A stretch of DNA of 62,013 nt, from NCBI GenBank assembly GCA_039802005.1, contig JBDRVV010000015.1, positions 1-62,013 on the forward strand. Reading direction: 5' to 3'. Under the pieces are notes generated by a model, which did no database searches, was not told the DNA's origin, and was given only the letters and a program-made list of their open reading frames with translations. The translations under genes were made by a program, and so were the position numbers. This document shows, piece by piece, positions 17,873-26,836 of this stretch (position 1 is the first letter of the stretch; every line of letters begins with the position of its first letter). The stretch is from a candidate division WOR-3 bacterium. Its GTDB lineage: Bacteria > Hydrothermota > Tepidihabitantia > SM23-42 > JAOAFX01.

Positions 17873-20800
17873 TCTTCAATTATCTCCTTGTTGTTAGGTA
17901 AATTCAAAAATTTATTTTGATATTCAAAATTTTTAATCTTTTGGGCACGAGAAACAACAATGTCATAAGAAAATTGCAAAAATTTGTATGCCTCCTTCGT
18001 TCTATTAATTTTATTCAGAATTTTATAATGGGTGTAGTAAATTTGTTCTTTATCTCCTTCAATCTCCTGTATACTTAAAAGTTTTTCAACCGCCCAGCTT
18101 GAGTATTGAAATGCCTTTTTTATATCATCTCTTTTTAACCATAAAAGTGCAAAATTGGATTGTGCAATTATCTCGTATGATGGATTCTTCACTTCCCGTG
18201 CCAGAGAAAGTGCAATTTTAAGTTCTTCCTCGGCATAATTTAAATGCCCCACCTGTAAATACACAATCCCTAATAGATTATGATAATATGCCAGATATTC
18301 TTTGGAGCCAATCTCTTTCGAAATTTCAATTGCGTTCTTAAGATACCCAACTGCCTCATCATATTTACCACTTTGTAGAGAGCAGGTGGCAATATTTCCA
18401 TAACGGATTGCCATTCCAGATTTGTTCTTTATCGACTCGTCAATTTGTAAGGCTTGCATAAAGCATTCGAAGGCCTTCTCAATATCGCCTAATACCCCGT
18501 AAATATGCCCGATATTTGACAATCTTATTGCCTCTCCTTTTCTATTTAATTTCCTACGATCTATCTCTAACGCCTCTTGAAAATTTTTTAATGCCTCTTC
18601 ATACTCACCAAATTGGATATGGACTCCCCCTATATTAGAAAGTATCTGCGCAACAAAAAGTGAATCGTTAATCTTACGAGCAATATTAAGCGCATCTTTA
18701 TAATAAATTAGGGATTGTTCAAATTTGTTTAAATAATAATAAACATTAGCAATGTTCACATTCAATCTACTCAATGCGATTTTATCCTCTCCTTTTTCGT
18801 ACATTGTCTTTGCTTTTGAATAATAAATAAGCGCCTGCTCTTTATCCCCAAGTTTCCAGTAACAGAGTCCAACGCCCTTTAAAATATTTCCTATGAGCTT
18901 ATAATTATCACTTTCTTTCATAGAATCTAATGCCAAATTAAAAATTCTCAAAGCCTGAGAAATTTCATTCTTATTATAATAATTAATGCCCATTCTTTCA
19001 AGTATCAGTGTTTCTTGTTTTTCTTTATTCAATCTATTTAAAATTTCTAATGCACTATCATAATCTGCGATTGACTCAAAATATTCAGCCTGTTTCAACA
19101 TTGCCTTCCGTTGATAATCCAAATTATTTATTTTTACCGCAAGTTTATACAAATCATTTATTGTCTTTAATTCTTCGTTTCTATCGCCAATCATATGAAG
19201 CAAATTTATTTTTTTAATTAATATATCACATTTTTCATCTTCATTTGTTGTTACCAGGTCTAAAAGTTCGTTATAAACCGTTAAACATTTCTCATAAGAA
19301 AACTCTTTTTCAAGATAATCTGCCCATTTTATTAAAAAGAGATATGCATCTTTTATTTCGCCTGCTTCTTTTAAATGAAATGCAACAAGTCCATAACTTC
19401 CCAATTGATTTGCATTCTCTTTCAATGCATCTGCAATCTTTAAATGAATTTCCTGACGATTTTTTTTTGTTAACCGTGTCCCTATACATTCACGCAGGGT
19501 ATCCGAGTTAAAATATATTTTTGAATCTTTGTAATATAATAGCCCTCTATTAAGACAGTAATTTAAGAATTCATTTGCATCTGGTAACACTTTTAGAATT
19601 ATTTGATAATCTATTTCATCATTTATGAGACTTAAAATACATAATCCTTTTAAATAATTCCTCGGTATTGAATCAACAATTGCCTCAGTAATTTCTTTAA
19701 TTCTCCAAGAATTTGGCAATTTTTTTAATTCACTACCCATAGGAAATGAATTCTTAATTAAAATACTTATTTCCATGGCATAATAAGGATTACCACGGCA
19801 CAAATTTACAATATCTTTTTTAAATTCATCGGTAATAAAATAATCCTTAAGATGATAAGCAACTATATCTAAAATAGCACAATCAGGCAATGGCTTAAGT
19901 TCTATAAATTCAACACTTTTTTTTATATCCCCTATTATTTTCTCTATAATCGGTAAATTTTTATCCCGTACTTCAATAATAATAGTAATTTTGTTATTTT
20001 GAATGTTTCCTTTCAAATATTCAAGAAAACTCAGCGAATGTTCATCAATAACTTCAACATTCTTTAAAATAATTATTACCGGTTTTGTTTTTGATGATTG
20101 TATAAACACGCTTAGCATCTCCCGGAATAATTTAAATTTATAATTCTCTTCACCCGGAGGAAGAGTAAAATCTGGGGAAATCTGATATACAATTTTCATA
20201 AAGGCTGAGCAAGGGATAAGATAATCTTGTTCGTTAAAAGTTGTTTCATATACATTAAATATATTGTTTTTGTTAATTCTATTTATAGCCTCATTTATAA
20301 AAACTGTTTTCCCAATTCCCATATCGCCCGAAATGATTATAAATTTAGGTATCTTTAAAAGTGCGTTATAAATTTTTTCAAACTCTTCACTCCGATATTC
20401 AAAGAAAAAAGGAAAAGCAACACCCGGAATAATTTTTTCCTTAACTTGAAAACCCTCCTTGGATTTCTCAAACAAAAAGTAATCTTTATTGATATCATAA
20501 CATTTTTCATTAACGAGAATCTCCCCTTTTTCTGCAATTTCCTCCAGATGGGAAACTTCATCAAATAGATGTCCGTATATTTCTTCTCCCAATATCAGAA
20601 TCTCGCCGGTTCCAACCCCAATATGGACATCTACTTGATAACGCATTTTCTTCATTGCCTCCTGAATCCTTAAGGCACTCCATAATGCATTACTTGAATC
20701 ATTTCCATAAGAACGCGGGAACCCGAATATGGCAACCACTCTGTCTCCCTCATGTCTGATTATTGTCCCATAATGGCTATGGATTATTAAATCAATATTA

Positions 20801-20913
20801 TTAAAACACTCATTTATAAAATCAGTTGTTTTTTCCGCCCCAATCTTATTAGTTAATTCAGTAAATCCAGAGATATCAGCGTAAAGAAGCGTTGCCAATC
20901 TCTTTTCATTCAC
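17845..20913 (-). CDS. cyclase-domain (C1-like), STAND-type ATPase and TPR protein
   Basis: This 1022-residue protein begins with a class III cyclase homology domain (about 5-165), then a STAND/AAA ATPase (Walker A GDMGIGKT near 198), then a TPR array with many YYxKAxxxYE-type units. Both metal aspartates are present: D13 in YADISGFT and D57 in HEGDRVVAIFG. The lysine position is R53. The GDTVNxAARL segment reads GHLFDEVSHL, so Asp, Asn and Arg are lost. It is the C1-type complement of the downstream gene. The start is GTG at 20913, 6 nt from a TATAAT box, so the mRNA is predicted leaderless. Confidence 0.9.
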   Translation of the reverse strand: MNEKRLATLLYADISGFTELTNKIGAEKTTDFINECFNNIDLIIHSHYGTIIRHEGDRVVAIFGFPRSYGNDSSNALWSALRIQEAMKKMRYQVDVHIGVGTGEILILGEEIYGHLFDEVSHLEEIAEKGEILVNEKCYDINKDYFLFEKSKEGFQVKEKIIPGVAFPFFFEYRSEEFEKIYNALLKIPKFIIISGDMGIGKTVFINEAINRINKNNIFNVYETTFNEQDYLIPCSAFMKIVYQISPDFTLPPGEENYKFKLFREMLSVFIQSSKTKPVIIILKNVEVIDEHSLSFLEYLKGNIQNNKITIIIEVRDKNLPIIEKIIGDIKKSVEFIELKPLPDCAILDIVAYHLKDYFITDEFKKDIVNLCRGNPYYAMEISILIKNSFPMGSELKKLPNSWRIKEITEAIVDSIPRNYLKGLCILSLINDEIDYQIILKVLPDANEFLNYCLNRGLLYYKDSKIYFNSDTLRECIGTRLTKKNRQEIHLKIADALKENANQLGSYGLVAFHLKEAGEIKDAYLFLIKWADYLEKEFSYEKCLTVYNELLDLVTTNEDEKCDILIKKINLLHMIGDRNEELKTINDLYKLAVKINNLDYQRKAMLKQAEYFESIADYDSALEILNRLNKEKQETLILERMGINYYNKNEISQALRIFNLALDSMKESDNYKLIGNILKGVGLCYWKLGDKEQALIYYSKAKTMYEKGEDKIALSRLNVNIANVYYYLNKFEQSLIYYKDALNIARKINDSLFVAQILSNIGGVHIQFGEYEEALKNFQEALEIDRRKLNRKGEAIRLSNIGHIYGVLGDIEKAFECFMQALQIDESIKNKSGMAIRYGNIATCSLQSGKYDEAVGYLKNAIEISKEIGSKEYLAYYHNLLGIVYLQVGHLNYAEEELKIALSLAREVKNPSYEIIAQSNFALLWLKRDDIKKAFQYSSWAVEKLLSIQEIEGDKEQIYYTHYKILNKINRTKEAYKFLQFSYDIVVSRAQKIKNFEYQNKFLNLPNNKEIIEEWKKIEKRG

Positions 20914-20919
20914 ATTTTG

Positions 20920-20947
20920 ATTATATAAAAATTATTAAAAAATTCAA
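20920..20947 (-). promoter_or_regulatory. promoter of the second cyclase pair
   Basis: TTGAAT and TATAAT have a 16-nt spacer. The GTG start is 6 nt after the -10 box. It is divergent from the hslU promoter, with 19 nt between the two -35 boxes. Confidence 0.7.
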
Positions 20948-20966
20948 GTATATTCAAAAATTCTTC

Positions 20967-20994
20967 TTGACTTTCTAAAAATATTCAATATAAT
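20967..20994 (+). promoter_or_regulatory. promoter of hslU
   Basis: TTGACT and TATAAT have a 16-nt spacer, and the ATG at 21002 is 7 nt after the -10 box. Confidence 0.75.
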
Positions 20995-21001
20995 ATAAGT
21001 G

Positions 21002-22360
21002 ATGGAAGCAAAAGCCATCAAAAAATCCCCAATAACTGAAGATTATTTTACTCCTGAAGAGATTGTTGCCCGGCTTGACCGTTATATCATTGGGCAATCG
21101 GAGGCAAAAAAGGCAGTCGCAATTGCTTTAAGGAACCGCTGGCGCCGTCAGAGAGTCAAAGGAAAAATTAAAGAAGAAATATACCCTAACAATATTATAC
21201 TTATTGGACCAACCGGCGTTGGCAAAACTGAAATCGCAAGAAGGTTAGCAGATCTGGCAAATGCCCCTTTTGTTAAAGTTGAAGCCTCACGCTATACAGA
21301 AGTAGGTTATGTAGGAAGGGATGTTGAATCAATGGTTCGCGACCTTGTCGAAATTGCAGTGAACATGGTTCGTCAGGAAAAGTACCGCACAGTTGAAGAA
21401 AAGGCACGTCAGTATGCCGAAGAAAGAATACTTGATATAATCTTACCAAGCCCAACTCGGAATGATAAAAATGGAATCAGTGATCAAACCCGTGAAAAAA
21501 TCAGGGCATTGCTAAGAGCCAATAAACTTGATGACCGGATTGTTGAAATAGAAGTAACACGGAAGGCAACACCACTTATTGAAATTTTCAGTCAGGCAGG
21601 TGTTGAAGATTTTAGTATTGCAATTGAAGAAGCACTGGGCAACAAATTGCCTAAAAAGAAAAAGAAGAAAAAAATGACAGTTAAAGAAGCCATGAAGTAT
21701 CTTCAAATGGAAGAAACAGACCGGCTGATTGACATGGATGAAGTTATAAGTGAAGCGAGGGAACGTGCCGAACAAACTGGTATCATATTCATAGACGAAA
21801 TTGACAAAATCGCAGGTGGTGGTATCACAAGTGGACCGGATGTATCCCGTGAGGGTGTTCAAAGGGACCTCTTACCCATTGTGGAAGGTTCAAGCGTAAT
21901 GACAAAATACGGAATGGTAAAAACTGACCACATTCTATTCATTGCGGCTGGTGCATTTCATAATAAAAAGCCTTCGGACTTGATACCCGAGTTGCAGGGA
22001 AGATTTCCGATCAGAGTTGAACTCTCACCATTAACGAAAGAAGATTTTTGTAGAATTCTTGTGGAACCAGATAATTCTCTTATAAAACAATACATTGCCC
22101 TATTTAAAACCGAGGGTATTGAATTAGAGTTCACCGATGACGCCATCAATGCTATTGCGGAGACAGCCGCGAAGGTAAATGAATCTACCGAAAATATTGG
22201 CGCACGAAGACTACACACAGTGATGTCCAAATTGCTGGAAGAACTTTTATTCACCGCACCAAACATCAGTATGAAAAGTATAAAAATTACAGGTGATTAT
22301 GTGCACAGGAAACTTGCTGAAATAGTGAAAAATGTTGACGTATCAAGGTATATTCTTTAG
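21002..22360 (+). CDS. hslU: HslU, ATPase subunit of the HslUV protease
   Basis: HslU is the hexameric AAA+ unfoldase that feeds substrates to the HslV peptidase. Motifs are [20 protein letters not shown] at the N-terminus, Walker [10 protein letters not shown] (about 70), the AAA signature [16 protein letters not shown], an I-domain with a lysine-rich KKKKKKK stretch, Walker [11 protein letters not shown], and the C-terminal ISMKSIKI...VDVSRYIL that contacts HslV. At 452 residues it is full length. hslV usually lies just upstream but is absent from this window. The ATG at 21002 is preferred over the GTG at 20999 because it fits a leaderless start. Confidence 0.97.
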   Translation: MEAKAIKKSPITEDYFTPEEIVARLDRYIIGQSEAKKAVAIALRNRWRRQRVKGKIKEEIYPNNIILIGPTGVGKTEIARRLADLANAPFVKVEASRYTEVGYVGRDVESMVRDLVEIAVNMVRQEKYRTVEEKARQYAEERILDIILPSPTRNDKNGISDQTREKIRALLRANKLDDRIVEIEVTRKATPLIEIFSQAGVEDFSIAIEEALGNKLPKKKKKKKMTVKEAMKYLQMEETDRLIDMDEVISEARERAEQTGIIFIDEIDKIAGGGITSGPDVSREGVQRDLLPIVEGSSVMTKYGMVKTDHILFIAAGAFHNKKPSDLIPELQGRFPIRVELSPLTKEDFCRILVEPDNSLIKQYIALFKTEGIELEFTDDAINAIAETAAKVNESTENIGARRLHTVMSKLLEELLFTAPNISMKSIKITGDYVHRKLAEIVKNVDVSRYIL

Positions 22361-22368
22361 TCTCTAAT

Positions 22369-22788
22369 ATGGAGACCAAAGAATTCAATACTATAGAATT
22401 CCCCAGAGTTTTACTTTATGTCGTTGATAATACTGACCAGGGGATATTCACTCCAGCAATTCAATTTTGTAAATTATTCAAAAGTCAACTCTTTGTTCTA
22501 TTTGTTCTCGAAGAACATAGAATATCAAAATTAGCTTCTATAACTCACGAAAATATTGAATCAATAAAACAAAGAATTGAAGAAGAAGGTTGGGAAATGC
22601 TGTATCTTGTTGAAGATGAAGCAGTTGAAAATGGAGTAAGGACTTCTCTCCATATGGAGAATGGCCAGGTTCCGAGAGTAATTAAAAAATATTTGGAAAA
22701 TTATAAAATTAATTTAATCCTGGTTAAGAAACGCGAAGAAACAAAAAAAATTTTTGTCTCGGCAACCGTGCCGGTATTTGGTTTATAA
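22369..22788 (+). CDS. universal stress protein-like (UspA fold)
   Basis: This 139-residue protein has the UspA pattern: a first strand (RVLLYVVDNTDQG) followed by a helix (AIQFCKLFKSQLFVLFVLEE), a central helix, and a late strand (INLILVKKRE). The typical ATP-binding GxxGxxGS signature is not evident; the C-terminus ends ATVPVFGL. It sits 8 nt after hslU and 15 nt before ptsN, so it is probably co-transcribed. The functional assignment is moderate. Confidence 0.65.
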   Translation: METKEFNTIEFPRVLLYVVDNTDQGIFTPAIQFCKLFKSQLFVLFVLEEHRISKLASITHENIESIKQRIEEEGWEMLYLVEDEAVENGVRTSLHMENGQVPRVIKKYLENYKINLILVKKREETKKIFVSATVPVFGL

Positions 22789-22803
22789 ATAAAAGGGGGT
22801 GTA

Positions 22804-23265
22804 ATGGAATTAAAAATTTCAAACTTTCTCAAACCTGAGGCAGTCATTATGGAAATGAATGCCACAGAAAAATTGGCAGCGATAAGAGAGCTGGTTGAAT
22901 TTATGGTTGATAAAAATATCGCCCGCAACCGTGAACAATTATTTGAAGCGCTGGCAAAGAGAGAAAATCTTGAATCTACGGGAATTGGAGATGGCATCGC
23001 AATTCCCCATGCACGTACTGACTCAGTAGACGACCTCGTTCTTGTCTTTGCACGCTCCTCAGCTGGTATTGACTTTTCATCTATTGATGGGAAACCATCT
23101 CACATAATTTTTTTAATAGCCTCCCCCGAGAATAAAAAATCAGAATACATAATTGCGCTGGCGAAACTATCCAGACTTTTAAGGAAACTGCCCGTAAGAG
23201 AACAATTGAAAAATGCCAGCAATCCACAGGAGGTTCTTAATATAATTAAAAATAACGAAGAATAG
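22804..23265 (+). CDS. ptsN: PTS IIA-like nitrogen regulatory protein
   Basis: This 153-residue protein is a fructose/mannitol-type EIIA domain. The phosphorylatable histidine is in GDGIAIPHARTD (about residue 69). Other family residues are TGIGDG and PEDKKS-like SPENKKSEYI. No EIIB/EIIC is nearby, which fits a regulatory PtsN role rather than sugar uptake. A GGGGGTG Shine-Dalgarno-like site lies before the ATG. Confidence 0.9.
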   Translation: MELKISNFLKPEAVIMEMNATEKLAAIRELVEFMVDKNIARNREQLFEALAKRENLESTGIGDGIAIPHARTDSVDDLVLVFARSSAGIDFSSIDGKPSHIIFLIASPENKKSEYIIALAKLSRLLRKLPVREQLKNASNPQEVLNIIKNNEE

Positions 23266-23272
23266 AAACCCT

Positions 23273-24550
23273 ATGCATTTGAATTTAATTCTAAAAAGGA
23301 TGCCGAGATTATATTTAATTATTCTAATTTTATCGTTTTATACCCAATCATTCGCAAATAAAATTCTGATCCCTATGGATTTATCTCAAACCGAGCACCT
23401 AAAAGCTTACGGCATTGCCTACCACGCCCTTCAATATGGCATTACTGTGGAATGGTTGCTAAACTATCGAGGTGGTTCTTTTCTTATGGATTATAGTTCA
23501 ATAATAGAAAAAGAATGCGCATTTGAAAACGTTAAATTGGAAATAGTTGCACCATCTCAAGTGTTAGAAATTTATCAAATGATACAGGACAATAATATGG
23601 AATCAATACTTCTGGAAAAGGCGCCGAAGATAGCAGTCTATATTCCTGAAAATTTTGAACCCTGGGATGATGCAGTAACCCTTGCCCTTGAATACGCTAA
23701 GATTCCTTACGAACAAATCTGGGATGAGGATGTATTAAAAGGAAAACTCACAAAATATGATTGGCTCCATTTACATCATGAAGATTTTACCGGGCAATAT
23801 GGAAAATTTTATGCGGGATACCATAACACCGAGTGGTATCAAGAAGAAGTGATAAAAAATGAAACAATGGCAAAAAAACTGGGATTCAAAAAAGTATCCC
23901 AATTAAAACTTGCTGTCGCACTTGCGATAAAAGATTATATAAATCAAGGTGGTTTTGTATTTTCAATGTGTTCTGCTTGTGATACATGGGAGATAGCACT
24001 TGCCGCACAATTCACCGATATATGCCATAATGTTTTTGACGGTGACCCATTTGACTATAATGCTAATAATAAACTTGATTTTTCACAATGTCTCGCCTTT
24101 GAAAATTTTCAGGTCATCCTTGACCCACTTGTATATGAACACTCAACGATAGATGTTAGTATTGAAGCAGCCCAGCGAGGACCAAATACATATTTTTCAT
24201 TATTTGATTTCAGTGCCAAGTTTGATCCTGTCCCTTGTATGCTCGTTCAAAATCATACTTCTCTCGTTAAAGAATTTTTAGGACAATGTTCGGGATTTAG
24301 AAGAAATACACTTAAACCATCAGTCCTCGTGCTCGGTGAAGTTATAGGAACAGAAGAAATTAAGTATATTCACGGAAATTTTGGTAAAGGAACATTTACT
24401 TATCTTGCTGGGCATGACCCTGAAGATTACCAGCATTTTGTGGGTGACCCCCCTACTGATCTGAGAAATTATAAAAATTCACCAGGATATCGTTTAATTC
24501 TCAACAATGTGCTCTTTCCTGCTGCGAGAAAAAAGGAGTTAAAAACATAA
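23273..24550 (+). CDS. secreted protein of the family often labelled 'asparagine synthetase B'
   Basis: This 425-residue protein begins with a signal peptide (cleavage probably after TQSFA). The mature start KILIPMDLSQTEHLKAYGIAY, then WLLNYRGGSFLMDY and YDWLHLHHEDFTGQYGKF, match a family I recall from Bacteroidota and related phyla where it is automatically named asparagine synthetase B. It has neither the N-terminal Cys glutaminase nor the PP-loop of true AsnB, and it is exported, so that name looks wrong. A FSMCSACDTWEIALAA segment resembles a glutamine-amidotransferase-like elbow. Function unknown. An alternative start is the internal ATG at 23300. Confidence 0.75.
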   Translation: MHLNLILKRMPRLYLIILILSFYTQSFANKILIPMDLSQTEHLKAYGIAYHALQYGITVEWLLNYRGGSFLMDYSSIIEKECAFENVKLEIVAPSQVLEIYQMIQDNNMESILLEKAPKIAVYIPENFEPWDDAVTLALEYAKIPYEQIWDEDVLKGKLTKYDWLHLHHEDFTGQYGKFYAGYHNTEWYQEEVIKNETMAKKLGFKKVSQLKLAVALAIKDYINQGGFVFSMCSACDTWEIALAAQFTDICHNVFDGDPFDYNANNKLDFSQCLAFENFQVILDPLVYEHSTIDVSIEAAQRGPNTYFSLFDFSAKFDPVPCMLVQNHTSLVKEFLGQCSGFRRNTLKPSVLVLGEVIGTEEIKYIHGNFGKGTFTYLAGHDPEDYQHFVGDPPTDLRNYKNSPGYRLILNNVLFPAARKKELKT

Positions 24551-24561
24551 ATAAATCAAGA

Positions 24562-25077
24562 TTGTCAATCCCCTTAATTGAAATTAAAGAAAGAGAAATA
24601 TTGGTATTTGACGATTTAGAAGAGAAAGAATTAAATCTTGCCGAGAAAAAGTATTTTACCAGTCTGAAAATAGTAAATGCCAGGATAAGTATTACAAAAA
24701 AGGCACTCGGCGTGAGTGCAGACTTCAATGTTCAATTCAATGTTGAACTTACATGCGCAAGGTGTCTTACTTCCTTCACGCAGGATTTTAATGAGTCGTT
24801 GCACCTCGATTATGTTGCAGGGAAAGACCCACTTTTATCCTCGGAAAAAGTTGAATTAAAATCTGGCGACATAGATAAAGTATATTATACCGGACCCGAT
24901 ATTGATCTCAGCATTGGTATTAGAGAAATAATCATTCTTGCTATTCCCCCAGCGCCTTTATGCAATAAAGAGTGTAAAGGCATTTGCCCAATCTGTGGAA
25001 AAAATCTGAACAGAGAAAAATGCAATTGTAAAATTATAAAGTCTGGCCTGTTCACACCGAAAACAAAAAATGCTTAA
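24562..25077 (+). CDS. DUF177 (YceD-family) protein
   Basis: This is a DUF177 protein with VELTCARCLTSF in the middle, and a zinc-type C-terminal cluster CNKECKGICPICGKNLNREKCNC. The family is usually encoded next to rpmF and linked to rRNA or ribosome metabolism; rpmF does not follow here. The first conventional start is TTG at 24562, but its only Shine-Dalgarno site (AGGAG, 24534-24538) is 23 nt away. That site is spaced ideally (8 nt) for an in-frame ATA at 24547, which overlaps the upstream stop as ATAA. The true start may therefore be AUA. The C-terminus overlaps the PBP4 start by 8 nt. Confidence 0.88.
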   Translation: MSIPLIEIKEREILVFDDLEEKELNLAEKKYFTSLKIVNARISITKKALGVSADFNVQFNVELTCARCLTSFTQDFNESLHLDYVAGKDPLLSSEKVELKSGDIDKVYYTGPDIDLSIGIREIIILAIPPAPLCNKECKGICPICGKNLNREKCNCKIIKSGLFTPKTKNA

Positions 25078-26485
25078 CCTTCTTATATTAAGCATTCTTT
25101 CTATTGACACAATCATCAATGTGCCAGAATTGAAAAATGCCCATTATGGAATCATCATTTTAGATTTAAATAAAGACAGTATTATCTACAATTACAATGG
25201 AGAAAAGTTGCTGGTGCCTGCATCAAATATGAAAATTATTACGACTGCTGCATCATTATATTTTCTTGGCAAAGAATTCCGATATAAAACCTGCCTTTAT
25301 CTAAGAGGTACAATAAAAGATAAAAAATTGTATGGAGATATTATCTTACAAGGGCGTGGTGACCCTTATTTTAGTCTTGAAAATCTTGAAAGATTTGTGA
25401 ATAAAATCAAATCTCTTGGAATCATTGAAATAAACGGCGGGATAATTATCATTGATGATTATTTCACTGATGAACGACTCCCTGCTGGCTGGTCCTGGCA
25501 TTATCTTGATGCAAAATATGCACCAGAAATAAGTGCCCTCTCATTTAACAAAAATGTTGTATCAGTAAGATTACGTCCCACAAATGTCGGAGAATTAGCA
25601 AATGTTTATATATATCCTGCCACAGGTTATATAAAATTGATCAATCGTATGACGACAACGGCAAATTCAGAAAATATAATAATTTACCGAAAGCCAGAGG
25701 AGAATACTATCGTAGTTGATGGATTTATAAACATTAAAAACGCGAGGGATATTAATGTGGCGGTTAAAGACCCAGCGATGTTCGTTGGAGAATACTTTAA
25801 AGAAAGGTTAATTGCCAGTAATATAAAAATCTCAAATCCTGTATCAAGAATTAAAACTTATGAATTGTTTTTAAACCAGACACAGCCGCTTTTAATTGAT
25901 TCGATCCTCTCCCCTGCTCTATCGGAAATAATAAAAGAAACAAATACTGAAAGTGAAAATCTTTATGCTGAAATTTTATTAAAAACTCTTGGTGCATTTA
26001 GATACAAAGAAGGAAGTTTTAATTCCGGATTGAATGCGGTAAAAGAATTTCTTAATGTTTGCGGGGTTGACACACAAAATATATCTATATGGGATGGTTC
26101 AGGACTTTCAAAAAATAATCTTGTCTCACCTGCAGCATTGATTGCGGTTCTTAAATTTATGTATAATAGCTATCTCTTTGAAGATTTTTACAACTCGCTC
26201 CCCGAACCCGGAAAAGGAACGCTGAAGGCACGATTTAACGGTTTTTCCGATACACTTAGAGCAAAAACCGGTGCTATTCAAGCAACTTCTTGTTTAAGTG
26301 GGTATCTCAAAATCATCAATGGCCAAGATTATGCGTTTTCAATGCTCTTCAACAATTTTACCTGTCCGACAAGAAAAATTACACAAATCCAAGAAAAAAT
26401 TATTCGTTCATTTGTTGAAGAAGTTCACAAATTAAAAGTAGATGATACAGGTCTGTTAAATCCAATGGAGGTTATAAAGCAATGA
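25070..26485 (+). CDS. dacB: D-alanyl-D-alanine carboxypeptidase/endopeptidase (PBP4, S13)
   Basis: This 471-residue periplasmic penicillin-binding protein trims or cleaves peptidoglycan cross-links. The S13 catalytic motifs are all visible: SNMK in LLVPASNMKII (about 60), SKN in DGSGLSKNN (about 345), and KTG in RAKTGAIQATS (about 405). The N-terminus MLNLLILSILSIDT is short and hydrophobic and probably acts as the export signal. Peptidoglycan is therefore expected in this organism. It overlaps the following small gene by ATGA. Confidence 0.94.
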   Translation: MLNLLILSILSIDTIINVPELKNAHYGIIILDLNKDSIIYNYNGEKLLVPASNMKIITTAASLYFLGKEFRYKTCLYLRGTIKDKKLYGDIILQGRGDPYFSLENLERFVNKIKSLGIIEINGGIIIIDDYFTDERLPAGWSWHYLDAKYAPEISALSFNKNVVSVRLRPTNVGELANVYIYPATGYIKLINRMTTTANSENIIIYRKPEENTIVVDGFINIKNARDINVAVKDPAMFVGEYFKERLIASNIKISNPVSRIKTYELFLNQTQPLLIDSILSPALSEIIKETNTESENLYAEILLKTLGAFRYKEGSFNSGLNAVKEFLNVCGVDTQNISIWDGSGLSKNNLVSPAALIAVLKFMYNSYLFEDFYNSLPEPGKGTLKARFNGFSDTLRAKTGAIQATSCLSGYLKIINGQDYAFSMLFNNFTCPTRKITQIQEKIIRSFVEEVHKLKVDDTGLLNPMEVIKQ

Positions 26486-26613
26486 TAGATTTCAAAAAAA
26501 AGCACCGTATCATTCCTCCGCGGAAGCATTACCAGCCAATGAGATTCGTCGGGTTTGGTTTGATATTGATGCTGGTGATAATATTTATTCTCTATAAATT
26601 AATTGTAAAATAA
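26482..26613 (+). CDS. small single-pass membrane protein (43 aa)
   Basis: This ORF encodes 43 residues with a basic N-terminus (MIDFKKKHRIIPPRKHYQ) and one membrane helix (FVGFGLILMLVIIFILYKLIV). GGAGG lies 9 nt before the ATG, and the ATG overlaps the dacB stop (ATGA), so it is very likely translated. The N-in topology is predicted from the positive residues. I do not recognise the family; a helper of PBP4 is a guess from position only. Confidence 0.7.
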   Translation: MIDFKKKHRIIPPRKHYQPMRFVGFGLILMLVIIFILYKLIVK

Positions 26614-26655
26614 ATAATTCGCCCGCAACTTATCTTTCTTTGACTGAAGAGAAAA

Positions 26656-26817
26656 CTACCTGCGACGACGCAAAATTCTTAACAGAACCATAAGTCCAAT
26701 GATAACGAATATTATTGGCCAATCACGATAAAATGAAAAACGGAAACCATAATTAGAAGCCCAAATCCAGACTCCGATAATGATTAAAAATAACGCCCAG
26801 AATAATCCACAACCCAT
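26656..26817 (-). CDS. small DUF5668-like membrane protein (53 aa)
   Basis: The 53-residue product MGCGLFWALFLIIIGVWIWA... has two membrane helices around FRFSFYRDWPIIFVIIGLMVLL and ends in RRRR. The pattern of a hydrophobic helix, xFxWxRDWP, then a second helix matches DUF5668/LiaF-type membrane segments. GGAGG lies 4 nt before the ATG. It is the last gene of the DUF2089 module and a paralogue of the one at 28030. Confidence 0.75.
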   Translation of the reverse strand: MGCGLFWALFLIIIGVWIWASNYGFRFSFYRDWPIIFVIIGLMVLLRILRRRR

Positions 26818-26836
26818 TATACCTCCATTTAATATT

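Noticed and set aside
18150-18950. Periodic repeats resembling a repeat array
   Set aside because: The periodicity is about 120 nt and follows TPR units (about 40 residues) in the coding sequence. It is not a CRISPR or a DNA repeat.
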